Below are positions 31,450 through 44,346 of a DNA stretch of 64,000 nucleotides, one piece after another. The notes under the pieces were generated by a model. That model had not been told where the DNA came from, ran no database searches, and saw nothing but the letters and a program-made list of their open reading frames with translations. The stretch covers positions 62,001 to 126,000 of the forward strand of contig NZ_JAEHGE010000002.1 of NCBI RefSeq assembly GCF_016097415.1, read 5' to 3'. This stretch comes from a sulfur-oxidizing endosymbiont of Gigantopelta aegis (GTDB lineage: Bacteria > Pseudomonadota > Gammaproteobacteria > GRL18). Numbering within the stretch: the first letter of the stretch is position 1; each line of letters starts with the position of its first letter. Both the position numbers and the translations under genes were made by a program.

Positions 31450-32079
31450 TTACTTCACCGAGTTTTGCTGCACCCAGTTGGACATACTGGCTCTGGAAAG
31501 TGTTATCTTATAGCGTTTAAATATCGCTTCCTGTCGATAGAGAGGCAAGCTGTCTAGGAATTTAGAAACAATGATATAGGCCAGCAGGCTGGGTGATGCA
31601 AAACTTCTAGGAATGGGCTGTGCAGGCTTAGGAGCAGTTTTAACGCCTTCCTCACAAGCACGACAGGCATATTTAACCTGAACATGTTCTACAACATATA
31701 CCTGAGCAGGAACAATTTCCAGTTGCTCTGAGGTCTCTTCACCAATTTCATGCAAGTGATGACCGCAGTCACAGACTTGTTCTGCTTCAGATAACTCATG
31801 ACGAACAACTTTACGAGGTAGGTCTTTAGGTAAAGGCTTACGACCGGGCTTTTTACGCTCATAAGTAATGGTTTCACGGACTTCCGGTGCTTCTTCGGCG
31901 AACGTTTCTGCCTCATTAAAGAAGTCGGGGTGGGCTTCTTTTTCACTGGAAGTACCAAACCGTTTGTGTTGCAACAGACGAAATTGTTCCTCATACCAGT
32001 CCACTTTTGACTGGAGTTCAAGCACCCTGTTTTTGAGCGTTGGTATCTCTTCTGGTAGTATTTTGTCTGTTGAACTCAT
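31450..32079 (-). pseudogene. tnpC: IS66 TnpC transposase, N-terminal part
   Basis: 209 residues carry the IS66 N-terminal signature: a leucine-rich coiled coil (IPTLKNRVLELQSKVDWYEE), the basic FGTSSEK motif, KKPGRKPLP, a zinc-finger pair (CDCGHHLHEIG, YACRACEEG) and the start of the central domain (PRSFASPSLLAYIIVSKFLD). It stops at NWVQQNSVK, where foreign sequence begins. The matching C-terminal half is at 27664-28617. Confidence 0.9.
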
Positions 32080-32242
32080 GCGTTATATTATACTAAAAAT
32101 GAGCGTTAAATGCTTGTATTTATTCTGTTTAATGCGCATCTAAAGGGACTTTTTTAGTTGTTTTCCAGACCATGAATTTCAGGGTGAGCATGGTGTTGTG
32201 TGCAAGATAAACCATCCAGTAACCACTGTAATTCTCTCAGTG

Positions 32243-32509
32243 TTAACGAAAGAGTGGGTTGTTCTTTTTCCATCGGCCACTGGAATTTCCCTTTTCAAGT
32301 GTACGATAGTAAAGCCAGAAACCATTACGCTCCCAGTACAGTATTTTAAGTTTATCTCGCTGACGATTACAAAAAACAAAGACACTGCCATCAAAGGGAT
32401 TGTGTTCCAATTGCTCTGAGACAATCAGTGATAGCCCATTGGTTGCTTTTCTCATATCGGTAACACCAGAAACCAGATAAACCTGATTGACTGTGATGCC
32501 CGTTATCAT
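32243..32509 (-). CDS. tnpB: IS66 TnpB (Orf2-like) protein
   Basis: This 88-residue protein has the TnpB signature VYLVSGVTDMRKATNGLSLI, then NPFDGSVFVFCNRQRDKLKI and LYWERNGFWLYY. Relatives are about 115 residues. Here the C-terminus appears shifted after LEKG: in another frame the sequence would continue with a normal IS66 ending, so it is probably frameshifted. It lies between tnpA and tnpC. A partial copy with a deletion is at 34443-34590. Confidence 0.8.
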   Translation of the reverse strand: MITGITVNQVYLVSGVTDMRKATNGLSLIVSEQLEHNPFDGSVFVFCNRQRDKLKILYWERNGFWLYYRTLEKGNSSGRWKKNNPLFR

Positions 32510-32597
32510 GAAACAGTCCTGAGCAAATCCAGAATGGACTTGAGCTGATTCAGGTTCGTATCAGAATTGATTTCCAAACTGAAACCATTGGTATGGC

Positions 32598-32840
32598 TTA
32601 CTTTAATTGCATTGCTTGTGGGGAATTGGCCAGTAAATTAATGGGAATGAGTTGATTGTTGGTGTTGACCTGTTTTGATGAGCTAACATAACCCAACTTC
32701 TTTCGATAATAGCTAAAAATATGAGAGGGTATCTTATGTTGTTGACAATAAACTGCCTGGCTTAAGTTACTGGCTTGGCAGGCCTCTATGTGTTGCTTCA
32801 TCGAAGCATCTTTTGAATAGTTGCTCATTTGTATCTCCAA
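32598..32840 (-). CDS. tnpA: IS66 TnpA-like protein
   Basis: 80 residues begin MSNYSKDASMKQHIEACQAS (after a 4-residue extension) and include NLSQAVYCQQHKIPSHIFSY, the helix-turn-helix region of IS66 TnpA proteins. It lies first in the tnpA-tnpB-tnpC order. A near-identical partial copy lies at 34645-34826. Confidence 0.75.
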   Translation of the reverse strand: MEIQMSNYSKDASMKQHIEACQASNLSQAVYCQQHKIPSHIFSYYRKKLGYVSSSKQVNTNNQLIPINLLANSPQAMQLK

Positions 32841-32946
32841 ATTACGAATTGAAGATCATAGTTTGAGCTAACTGAAGCTTATTGTGAACGTGGGTTTTAA
32901 TTGACGTTTACAGTAATTCAGCTGATTTAAGCACCCAGTTGGACAT

Positions 32947-33997
32947 TCTCCTAAAACGGATAGAGAGAAAGAAAATGAAGCGCTTACTGAGCAGCTAAAA
33001 AACTGTTTGAAGACAGTCGCAAGACTTATGGAACCCGTCGTCTTAAAAGAAAAACTGGCTGAAAAAGGCGTTCATATAAGCCGCCGGAGAATTGGTCGAT
33101 TAATGAAAAAAGCCGGTTTGTTTTGTAAAACGAAGAGACGCTTTAAAGCGACGACTAATTCCAAGCATAATAAGCGTATATCTCCAAATTTACTGGAAAG
33201 AGAGTTTACTGTCTCTCAACCTGATCGCTACTATGTGGGTGATATTACCTATATTGCCACCAAGGAAGGCTGGTTATATTTAGCGGTTGTCATTGACTTA
33301 TTCTCTAGGCAAATTGTTGGCTGGTCGATGGATGAGCGAATGAAAGCCAAGCTAGTCAATGATGCTTTACTGATGGCCATATGGAAGCGTAAACCAATGG
33401 ATGGATTGCTTTGGCATACTGACCGAGGTAGCCAATATGCCTCTGATAGTCATAGAAAAATATTGTCGGATCATAACATAATTCAGTCTATGAGCCGCAA
33501 AGGAAATTGCTGGGACAATGCTGTATCAGAGAGCTTCTTTCATAGTTTGAAAACTGAATTGACGCACCATTGTCGATTCAAAACCAGAGTAGAAGCAAAG
33601 CAGGCAATATTTGAATATATTGAGGTATTTTATAATCGGGAGCGACTTCATTCGGCTAATGATTATTTGTCACCAGTCGATTATGAAATACAGCAGGAAA
33701 TAGCTTAAATCGATTGATTGAAGAGGGGTAAAGGCGACATAAATGCCGCCCATTACCGTTGACGGCCATCGGCTCCTCAGCCTGTGCCGTGAAGATATTG
33801 TAACAGGATCATTACCGTTGTGAAAATACCTTGGGTGAATGGAACGGCTCTATCGTTCCAGAGGGCAAAGCCCTTTCTCTTCATCTGTTTAAAGTTAACA
33901 TGAGAAACTAAAATGATAGGAAATACAAAATGACAAAAATCACTTGAAACAGCCAAAAAATATTTAGAAAACTGTCCGGAAAAGTGTTGACACATCA
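32947..33997 (+). mobile_element. IS3-family type A, copy 4 (5' truncated)
   Basis: It begins inside orfB at the codons for SPKTDRE; orfA and the left terminal repeat are absent. The rest of orfB (33007-33708, 233 residues) is a single frame with the full DDE core, because a missing A near 32998 is compensated by an extra A near 33053. The intervening 15 or so residues differ from normal ([14 protein letters not shown] in place of [14 protein letters not shown]). The non-coding tail and right terminal repeat are intact to 33997. It sits within IS66 sequence. Confidence 0.9.
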
Positions 33998-34826
33998 CTT
34001 CACCAATTTCATGCAAGTGATGACCGCAGTCACAGACTTGTTCTGCTTCAGATAACTCATGACGAACAACTTTACGAGGTAGGTCTTTAGGTAAAGGCTT
34101 ACGACCGGGCTTTTTACGCTCATAAGTAATGGTTTCACGGACTTCCGGTGCTTCTTCGGCGAACGTTTCTGCCTCATTAAAGAAGTCGGGGTGAACTTCT
34201 TTTCACTGGAAGTACCAAACCGTTTATGTTGCAACAGACGAAATTGTTCCTCATACCAGTCCACTTTTGACTGGAGTTCAAGCACCCTGTTTTTGAGCGT
34301 TGGTATCTCTTCTGGTAGTATTTTGTCTGTTGAACTCATGCGTTATATTATACTAAAAATGAGCGTTAAATGCTTGTATTTATTCTGTTTAATGCGCATC
34401 TAAAGGGACTTTTTTAGTTGTTTTCCAGACCATGAATTTCAGATTACAAAAACAAAGACACTGCCATCAAAGGGATTGTGTTCCAATTGCTCTGAGACAA
34501 TCAGTGATAGCCCATTGGTTGCTTTTCTCATATCGGTAACACCAGAAACCAGATAAACCTGATTGACTGTGATGCCCGTTATCATGAAACAGTCCTGAGC
34601 AAATCCAGAATGGACTTGAGCTGATTCAGGTTCGTATCAGAATTGATTTCAAACTGAAACCATTGGTATGGCTTACTTTAATTGCATTGCTTGTGGGGAA
34701 TTGGCCAGTAAATTAATGGGAATGAGTTGATTGTTGGTGTTGACCTGTTTTGATGAGCTAACATAACCCAACTTCTTTCGATAATAGCTAAAAATATGAG
34801 AGGGTATCTTATGTTGTTGACAATAG
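33998..34826 (-). mobile_element. Second IS66 copy, remnant
   Basis: This repeats parts of 31738-32750: the tnpC N-terminus (33995-34339, with a frameshift where relatives read SSEKEAHPDFF), tnpB with about 180 bases deleted near 34442, and tnpA up to 34826, where unrelated cnoX-like sequence begins. The left part is interrupted by IS3 copy 4. No terminal repeat remains. Confidence 0.8.
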
Positions 34827-35164
34827 AAGCTGTAGCAACAGCTGATCCATCGCTTCCTGATGAATAGCTAAATCAAATTGGGCATCAAAATCACTGAGGT
34901 TAATACTGAGCTTGTTTTGTAACGCCTCAACACTGTCGAGTTTGGCGGCAAGTGTGGCAAATGTAAGTTGGCCATTAAAGCCTTACCCATTTCAGTTTCA
35001 TGACTAGCTTTAGGTAGCCGGGCAAATAAATTGCTGGCTTGTTCTAGCTCACCAATGTCGAGAAATATTTGTACCATATCCATGGCAATACAGAGTATTG
35101 GCTGGATCAGCTTTAATCGCATCAGTCAAAAGCAAAATGGCTGCTGATGTTTCACCAGCAAGAT
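34827..35164 (-). pseudogene. cnoX: CnoX/YbbN-like co-chaperone, C-terminal TPR part
   Basis: Read right to left this continues the thioredoxin-domain fragment at 36686-37069 after IS3 copy 5 and one GAT are removed: KHLAGETSAAILLLTDAIKA. It includes ELEQASNLFARLPKASHETE and, after two frame changes, LSINLSDFDAQFDLAIHQEA, typical of the TPR half of CnoX. The 3' end is lost where IS66 sequence begins at 34826. Confidence 0.75.
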
Positions 35165-36685
<1,521 letters not shown>

Positions 36686-37069
36686 GATGTTTTTCACGAG
36701 CCTGTTCACGGATCAAATCGGCTTCGTGACAAATGTCGTAATCTTTTAGGATGGCACGAAGCTCATTTTCTTTCAGTTCTCCGACTTCAGTGCGAATCAG
36801 TTTACCCTCTTTAAATACCATCAAAGTGGGGATGTTTTCGATTTTATGTTCTTTTACGAGTTCAGCTTGTTCATCAATGTCTACTTTGGCAAAAATAAAC
36901 TGTCCAGCAAACTCTTTTGCCAGTCCGGATAAAATATTATCCATTGCGATGCATGGGCCTGACCAAACGCCCATAAATTCAACGATCACCGGGATCTTAT
37001 GTGAATTTAATAAAACATACTGATCAAAGCTTTTTTGTTGACTTCAAACACAAATACATCGTTGCTCAT
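36686..37069 (-). pseudogene. cnoX: CnoX/YbbN-like co-chaperone, N-terminal thioredoxin domain
   Basis: The start at 37069 reads MSNDVFVFEVNKK. One A is missing in the run near 37031-37036, after which the normal frame gives SFDQYVLLNSHKIPVIVEFM, then WSGPCIAMDNILSGLAKEF and NIPTLMVFKEGKLI. The active-site motif is WSGPC, in which Ser replaces the first Cys, as expected for redox-inactive CnoX holdases. The gene is interrupted at 36686 by IS3 copy 5; the TPR half lies at 34827-35164. Confidence 0.8.
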
Positions 37070-37196
37070 ATTATTTTCTCATCATTAGATAAAGTATATC
37101 GATTGCCTTGGCTTATTTTAGCGAATGTTACCTTGCTTAGCTATCACTACTGGTTTTTTCAAGCTAGCCCCTTGTGTCAGAATGGTTGTTACTTGC

Positions 37197-37381
37197 TTTA
37201 ACCTAAAAAATCAGTTGAACCTACTGCGACCGCCTTATGCACTGAATCTTAAGGATTTTCCAGAACATTTTGACTTCACCCGTAGGGTGACTATGAATAA
37301 AGCCATAATAACCTGTAAAACCCTTAATCTTCAGCACCTAAGTCGCTCTCGCTACGATTCAACTGATTATTTTAGGTTTAA
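37197..37381. repeat. Family 2 inverted-end repeat, full length
   Basis: This is nearly identical to 23018-23203, with ends TTTAACCTAAAAAATCAGTT and, inverted, TAAACCTAAAATAATCAGTT. It lies between the cnoX-like start and the FN3-protein gene. The rest of the 37070-37546 interval shows no gene; a promoter for the FN3 protein is expected but not resolved. Confidence 0.8.
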
Positions 37382-37546
37382 TCATGCTGGATTTTAGGGC
37401 AGCACCTTAAATTATGTTTCAACCTGTTCTCACTTTAACCATAAACAAACCACTTCTGCCTAAATTGTCTACAAAGTAGCAGTTTTGACCCTTAAATTGT
37501 AATAGCTTTGGTAAATCACCATTCTTGTTAAATTTAGGAGACTATC

Positions 37547-38044
37547 TTGAGTGCCCACCCTGTCGATGTATTGATTCGAGGCTTGACCTGTCATCCAGTA
37601 ATTAAGTGCCTGCAATTGTTTTTATTAACAAGCTTATTACTACAAATATCTTCTGTCTATGCTGCAAATAATACCGTACCGGGTATGCTAAATACCCATG
37701 CCACACAGAAATCTATCAGTATTGAATGGAATATCACCGGTGATGATAACCACAATGCCGTGTGTCTGGTTAAATACCGAGTGCGTGGCAGTCGTCAGTG
37801 GCAAACCATGTTGCCACTTTATCGTGTGGATTTTAATGCTGCTAATACACTGGCGGGTTCAGTGTTATTTTTACAGCCCGGTACTAATTATGAGGTGAAT
37901 CTTGATTTGAGTGATCCGGAAGGTGGTAGTGACAATCGTACCTTATCTATCATCACACGGCCTGTGCCCAAAAAAGCCCAGCACAGGACAAATCTTTCAT
38001 GTTGTGCCAGCGAGTGGTGTTGGCACGGGAACAGGAAGTGAAAA
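37547..38044 (+). pseudogene. Secreted fibronectin type III protein, truncated by IS3
   Basis: A signal peptide (LQLFLLTSLLLQISSVYA) is followed by a fibronectin type III domain (THATQKSISIEWNITGD through YEVNLDLSDPEG). Near 37970 a 6-A run changes frame; the alternative frame reads STGQIFHVVPASGVGTGTGS, which resembles the start of secreted beta-helix proteins. The coding sequence ends where IS3 copy 6 begins at 38045. The continuation is not found beyond the IS, so the rest was lost, perhaps by recombination between IS copies. Confidence 0.65.
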
Positions 38045-39518
38045 TAATGTGGCTATACTTAACCGGACACACAACTTAAAATAACTAAAAGATAAAAAGT
38101 GTGACCTAAAATGAATGATCAAACAAAAAAAACCGAATAAAAGCTATACATCAGAATTTAAAGAATCAGCTGTCAAATTAGCTAATGAGACGGATCAACC
38201 CGTTTCTCAGACTGCCAGGGAGCTAGGTGTTAATGTAAATACTCTACATACCTGGATCAGTAAATATTCCAAACCGGTGAAGACGGTAGCCAATAGAAGT
38301 GATGAACACATTTATGATGAAGTAAAACGTCTGAAAAAAGAATTGGCAAAAGTGATTCAGGAGCGTGATTTATTAAAAAGGCCACAGCGTACTTTGCAAG
38401 GGAAACTTTGTGAAGTACGCATGGATAACTGATCAGGCTAAAGATTACCCGGTAACGATTCTGTGCCGTTTTATGGATGTTTCCGTAGTTGCTATTATGA
38501 TTGGGTTACCTCTCCTAAAACGGATAGAGAGAAAGAAAATGAAGCGCTTACTGAGCAGCTAAAAAACTGTTTGAAGACAGTCGCAAGACTTATGGAACCC
38601 GTCGTCTTAAAAGAAAACTGGCTGAAAAAGGCGTTCATATAAGCCGCCGGAGAATTGGTCGATTAATGAAAAAAGCCGGTTTGTTTTGTAAAACGAAGAG
38701 ACGCTTTAAAGCGACGACTAATTCCAAGCATAATAAGCGTATATCTCCAAATTTACTGGAAAGAGAGTTTACTGTCTCTCAACCTGATCGCTACTATGTG
38801 GGTGATATTACCTATATTGCCACCAAGGAAGGCTGGTTATATTTAGCGGTTGTCATTGACTTATTCTCTAGGCAAATTGTTGGCTGGTCGATGGATGAGC
38901 GAATGAAAGCCAAGCTAGTCAATGATGCTTTACTGATGGCCATATGGAAGCGTAAACCAATGGATGGATTGCTTTGGCATACTGACCGAGGTAGCCAATA
39001 TGCCTCTGATAGTCATAGAAAAATATTGTCGGATCATAACATAATTCAGTCTATGAGCCGCAAAGGAAATTGCTGGGACAATGCTGTATCAGAGAGCTTC
39101 TTTCATAGTTTGAAAACTGAATTGACGCACCATTGTCGATTCAAAACCAGAGTAGAAGCAAAGCAGGCAATATTTGAATATATTGAGGTATTTTATAATC
39201 GGGAGCGACTTCATTCGGCTAATGATTATTTGTCACCAGTCGATTATGAAATACAGCAGGAAATAGCTTAAATCGATTGATTGAAGAGGGGTAAAGGCGA
39301 CATAAATGCCGCCCATTACCGTTGACGGCCATCGGCTCCTCAGCCTGTGCCGTGAAGATATTGTAACAGGATCATTACCGTTGTGAAAATACCTTGGGTG
39401 AATGGAACGGCTCTATCGTTCCAGAGGGCAAAGCCCTTTCTCTTCATCTGTTTAAAGTTAACATGAGAAACTAAAATGATAGGAAATACAAAATGACAAA
39501 AATCACTTGGACACATCA
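38045..39518 (+). mobile_element. IS3-family type A, copy 6
   Basis: The left terminal repeat is complete. At the right end about 45 bp inside the terminus are missing, leaving ACTTGG joined to ACACATCA. orfA is readable from an internal ATG at 38115 to 38432 (the true start has an 8-A run out of frame). orfB is split; its main part (38666-39271) carries the full DDE core. The flanks (AAA and AAG) do not match and the neighbouring genes differ, so this copy may mark an IS-IS recombination point. Confidence 0.9.
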
Positions 39519-41780
39519 AAGCTTTGTGTGGTCTTAGTTCGTTCTATTATTGCCGTAATCCTAGTCTTTCCCTGATACAAACTTAAAGGCTTATCACTAA
39601 AATCAAGTTTAACAGTTTCAGGCATGGGGTAGTGTATTTTTTTTTGAGCTGCCATTGACTATTGTCAGATAATTCAATTTTACTGGCGATGAGATTATCT
39701 TCTAATGGTTGGTTTGAGTTAATATGCCAGGGTTTTTTATATTAATGTCAATGACTAATAAATACTCATCATTTGGTTGTTCTTTTAGCGAGGCAGTAAC
39801 GACTAGCTTACCCCTAGCACCATAAACAGGTAGTTGATGCTCACCCTGACGTAATTCATGGGCGGCGATATGGAGACTGGAAAAAGCACTGGGTGTTTGC
39901 TTTGCATCACTGGCAAAGGCTGATAATATACGTTTGGCATCGTCCTTATATTTTTGTTCACCCGTTCTGCGGGCTAGTCGAAGCAACATTTTTGCTGCAA
40001 TGGCATTGCCCGATGGCAGAATTTTATCAAAAGCGGATTTGTTACGAATGGGTAAGGGGGCTTTCTTATCAATCGCAGTCTTATAAAAACCGCCTTTTTT
40101 AGCATCCCATAGTTGTTGTCGCATCACCTCTAATAATTGTTGTGCACGTTGAAGCCAGAGTGTATTTTGAGTTGCGTCATAGAGGCCGATTAAGGCCTGC
40201 AAATAGAAAGCATAATCTTCTAATTGTGCCGGTTCTGAATTATTATGCTTAAAATTTACCCGATACCATGATTGTTGATCATCCTGAGCCATTTTCTGCC
40301 AAATGAAGTCAGCGGCTTTTTTCGCCACTGATAGGTATTCTGGGTGCTCTAAGGTTTGGCTAGCCTGTGTCAGAGCACTGATCATTAGCGCATTCCAACT
40401 CATAATGATTTTTTCGTCCCGATGGGGTTTGCTACGCTGATTGCGAGCCAGTAATAAGATGGAGCGCAGTTTATCCACATAAGGATAGAACTTTTCCTCC
40501 GGTATTTTGAAATCTTGAGCAAAACCAGCGAGTGATTGTGACAGATATAAAATATTATCCTGTTGTAACTCACCATAGGTATCGACAGCAAAATTTCACG
40601 GGAAATTTCTTTATCTATTTGTTGCTCATTATTTTTCTCACTATTTTGCTTATAGTTGTAATCATTTAATACTTGTTCAAATTCACCCAATGTCCAAAGG
40701 TAATATTTACCTTCTTCACCTTCAGTATCTGCATCCAAAGCGGAATAAAAAACCCCTTCAGGTGAGTGTAATTCGCTTAAAACAAAGTCAAGTGTTTGCT
40801 TGGCCACGCGTAAGTAATTTTTATTGGCTGTGAGCTGGTGAGCTGATAAATACAAGGGCACTAATAAAGCCTGGTTATACAGCATTTTTTCAAAGTGAGG
40901 AATTTTCCAATAAGGGTCAGTGCTATAACGATGAAAGCCTCCACCTAATTGATCATAAATACCACCACGTGCCATATAGTCCAAACTGGTCGTCAAAGCA
41001 GTCAACGAATCATTGTTTTTTACATAATCATAGCGATAGCTATCATCTAAAAATAAGTCTAACCAAGGTTCACGAGGAAATTTCTGACTTTCACCAAAGC
41101 CACCATGATAACCATCAGTAAAACTCAATAAATCTTTAATTGCACGTCTTCTGAGTGGTTCATCTAATGAGCTACTCTGCTGATTGCTTTGACTGTGTTG
41201 ATGCAAATCCTTAATTAATTGTTGAGCTTGCTGAGTTAATTCCTGTTGTTTGTTTTGCCAGTCATTGTTTTGTGTTTGTAACAATTGCTTAAACTCAGTG
41301 AAAGAATAATAACCCCCACCAAAAAAAAAGGTTCAGCATTGGGCGTTAAAAATAAACTCATTGGCCAGCCTTGCTGCCCCTGAAAATACTGCACCGCCAT
41401 GGCATACAATTCATCAATATCAGGACGTCGCTCACGATCCACTTTAATGGCAATAAAATGTTGATTAATGAATTGCGCAATTTCAGGATTATCAAAACTT
41501 TCTTTTTCCATACGATGACACCAATGGCAGGTGGCATAGCCAATGGATAGAAAAATAGGCTTGTTTTCTCGTTGGGCTTTTTGTAAAGCCTCTTCACCCC
41601 AGGCAAACCAATTGATGGGATTATGGGCGTGTTGTAATAAGTAGGGCGAGTCTTCAAGATCAAACGATTGATATAACAGGGCTGCTTTGTCCCACAAAAA
41701 TGCTCAGTGTGAGCCTGATAATCGGAATTTTTAGCTTTATAGGCTTGTATCAGCTTATTTTCAAGTTGTGGTGTGATAGG
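39519..41780 (-). pseudogene. DUF255/YyaL-like thioredoxin-domain protein, several frameshifts
   Basis: Three frames (41236-41697, 40400-41284, 39702-40478) form one protein of the SSP411/YyaL family: [35 protein letters not shown] (CxxC) and [13 protein letters not shown], then GGFGESQKFPREPWLDL, YDQLGGGFHRYSTDPYW, HFEKMLYNQALL, SWNALMISALTQAS. Past 39702 another frame gives a DsbD-like tail (PWHINSNQPLEDNLIAS, MPETVKLDFSDKPLSLYQGK) that ends at IS3 copy 6. Breaks lie near 41693, 41320, 40597, 39728 and in the T-run near 39640, each explained by one base. The 5' end runs into a hairpin repeat at 41781. Confidence 0.8.
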
Positions 41781-41815
41781 CGTAGAGTGGGCACAAAAGA
41801 CGTGCCCACGCTACG
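41781..41815. repeat. Family 1 repeat, minimal hairpin
   Basis: CGTAGAGTGGGCAC and GTGCCCACGCTACG form an almost perfect hairpin around a 7-base loop. It is the core of the family-1 repeats and sits at the 5' end of the decayed YyaL-like gene. Confidence 0.7.
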
Positions 41816-41877
41816 AAACTAACTTGGTTAAATGTTCATTTTTGTACTTTATCTCATAAATGTTTTCTTAATCGCTT

Positions 41878-43470
41878 ATGATATTAAAAAATAGCATGAA
41901 TGTTTACTGGGGTAGTCGTTATGAAATACAAAAAAAGCATCAGCATATCGTTGCAGCACTATTATTAGTCCCGTTCTTTATTGTTTTGAGCGGTACACAA
42001 GCAATTGCTGCAACGGCTGTATCAAACACGGGCATGACCAGTCATTTAAAACTGTCTATCATGACCACTGCCAATGACGTCATTGCCCCCTCAATTCCTA
42101 AGCAGCTCAAGTCAATATCGGCCAATAATAGCTCTCAAGTTATCATTCAATGGAATGCCGCCAGTGACAATATTGCGGTATCAGCCTATCGTGTTTACCG
42201 CAATGGACGCTTGTTAAGTAATGTCCGCCCCTTTGCTGACAGTCACGACAAAAATTCAGGCACACTGACTTTTTCAAGTGGATACTCACCTTACCTCCCT
42301 ATGCTTCTACGCTGACAGCGGGTCAAGCGTATGCGGGTAATACCAATAATATCATCTTATGGTTTGATCTAGAGTCACTGAAAGGCAAGCTCATCAGCAG
42401 CGCTGAATTAAAACTAACCACCACCGCACAATATACCAATAGTGATTCCGTGCATGGCCTATTCGCCGTGACCACGACACAATGGGATAATACTGCTCCA
42501 GTTCAGGGGTTGGCTGCACAGTATCCCAATGATAAAGGCATTGCCAATCATCCTGATGTGTATTTGCACGATTCATTTGATAGCAATGATGTCGTGGATG
42601 GAGGACAATATTTATCGCCTACGGCAACCGGTGGTCATGCCAAAAACTATTGGTCATGTGATGATTTATCCCCCGTTGGCCGACAAAAGATGGCAGTCAA
42701 TCGACTCCTGCACCCGGCATTCCCGGCTATAAAGCAATGGATAATGGCAATGCGCTCTGCCTGCGAATCAAATATGAAGACGGGCCTCCCAATACTCAGG
42801 GTTTGGGAAATTATGGGGTCAGTATTGGCGAGAAAGTAGGTAATTTTTCAACCAGCAGCAAACCGACGAATTGTTTGTGCGGATCTACATCTTTCTCAGT
42901 GAAACCTGGGGTGAAAACATTAAACAACAAGGTGGCAAACGTCCTGGTGGTATCTCTGGACGACAAGTTAACACAGCCTATGCCGCAGGCTGGGGCAGTC
43001 GAACCACTAACGGCGCTAATGGTTGGTCTGCCCGTGGCGGTTATGCCGAAGAAGTTCCCTTTGGCAATAATCCATTAGAGGGCTATACCCCATTCACCAC
43101 CTATTTATATCATGCCGATCAAAGTGGTGCTTATGGTGATGCTATCCGGTGGAACAAAACCCCCAATGGTTTGATCAAAAAGGTCAATGGCATAGCATTG
43201 AGCAACAAGTCACCATGAATACCCGCGATGGCAAAAACATCAAAGGTTCATCCGGTGCCAAAGATGGCATAGTCCGAGGCTGGGTTGATGGTCGTTTGGT
43301 GTTTGAAAAAAACCAATGTGCGTTTCACTGACATGGACTACATTAATATTGATGTCGCCGACTTTGGTTTATATTATGGCGGTGTTAAAAACACCCCCTA
43401 TGATCAACACATGGCCATTGATAATATCGTGATTTCCAAATCCTATATCGGCCCGATGAAAAGGCAATAA
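41878..43470 (+). pseudogene. Secreted FN3 plus polysaccharide lyase 14-like protein, frameshifted
   Basis: Six overlapping frames read as one protein. A signal peptide (LLLVPFFIVLSGTQAIAA) is followed by an FN3 domain (SQVIIQWNAASDNIAVSAYR), a carbohydrate-binding-like part (IILWFDLESLKGKLISSAEL), then a region typical of PL14 alginate-lyase-like proteins: GGKRPGGISGRQ, GWSARGGYAEE, TTYLYHADQSGAYGD, GQWHSIEQQVTMNT and GIVRGWVDGRLVFEKTNVRF. It ends SKSYIGPMKRQ. Breaks near 42270, 42700, 42830, 43180 and 43310 make it non-functional as written. The PL14 assignment is from motif memory. Confidence 0.65.
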
Positions 43471-43477
43471 GCTCAGG

Positions 43478-44325
43478 CTAATATAAATACTGTTTTACTT
43501 GCTCATAGTTTTCCAATACCAGTTGCTGTGCTTCGGGAGACTGTTCGGGGAGGCTGGGTGTCATGCGCAAATATTGCAAATAATAGTTGGCCAGTGCTGC
43601 CCGAGTCGTGATTTCTAAGGTTTGCTTCTTCATATTATAATCACGAGCAATAATACTTTGTTGAAATTCAGACAAACGTGGATCGGGAATAATGTTTAAG
43701 ATAATGTGTGTGTTCCATGCGATATCACCCTCAACCCCATGCTCCGAAGGCAATACTACTTCGGGCACCGAACTAATACGAGACAAAACAAAATCACGAT
43801 AATCATTGTTTTTTCACAATGCGCACGTACATGCCAGCGATAACCCGAATACACCAATGAATGAGGAGTGATAACACGCCCTTCATCTGTGCCAGAGGTA
43901 AAAGATGAATACTGAATATCAAGTCGGTCAATCTGATAGATTGCAGCAATAATCGGGCGAATATTTTCAGGTACAATATGTCTTGCAGGTGAAAAAATGA
44001 CTTCTGTATTAGCTGCCTCCATTTTCAAATAGCTGAGATGAGCGCTTAAATCATTGTTACTATTAAGCAATTGCATATATTCATCAAAAGAGCCCGGGCT
44101 TAAAATTGTCAGTGGGCTTAAAACCTTTGAGGTGTTTGTCATAAACCAAATTCTCATCTGATATTTCAGTTCTATAACGTTCAATAATTTTCGAGCCCTG
44201 TTGACGTCAATCGCAAACGCATTGACTAAATGAGTCGCTGTTAAACGACCTTCCCATAATGCCATGATTTCTATCAATTGATATTTGAGTAACAAACTTA
44301 AACTATAGGTTTCTTGATTACCCAC
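43478..44325 (-). pseudogene. WYL-domain transcriptional regulator (BrxR/CapW-like), one frameshift
   Basis: The N-terminal part (43756-44325) has a winged-helix region (YQLIEIMALWEGRLTATHLV) and the first half of a WYL domain (LDIQYSSFTSGTDEG, ITPHSLVYSGYRWHVRAHCE). After a 6-A run near 43810 the second frame (43478-43786) continues SRISSVPEVVLPSEHG and the WCX-type C-terminus to LENYEQVKQYLY. Adding one A gives a single protein of about 280 residues. This length and layout match BrxR/CapW regulators of defence loci. No defence operon lies next to it. An 11-bp tandem array lies just upstream. Confidence 0.75.
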
Positions 44326-44346
44326 AAAGCTCCGCCATATTTCGAT

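Larger units (their letters stand above)
27629..32916 (-). mobile_element. IS66-family element, disrupted by other elements
   Basis: The outer ends are similar inverted sequences: TTACTGTATACGTCAA at 27629 and, inverted, TTACTGTAAACGTCAA at 32916, each followed by CCCACGTT. On the minus strand it encodes tnpA (32598-32840), tnpB (32243-32509), the tnpC N-terminal half (31450-32079) and the tnpC C-terminal half (27664-28617). Between the tnpC halves lie a second partial tnpC, an IS66-like transposase and an ISNCY-like fragment. The left end truncates the TIGR03790-type gene. Confidence 0.75.
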
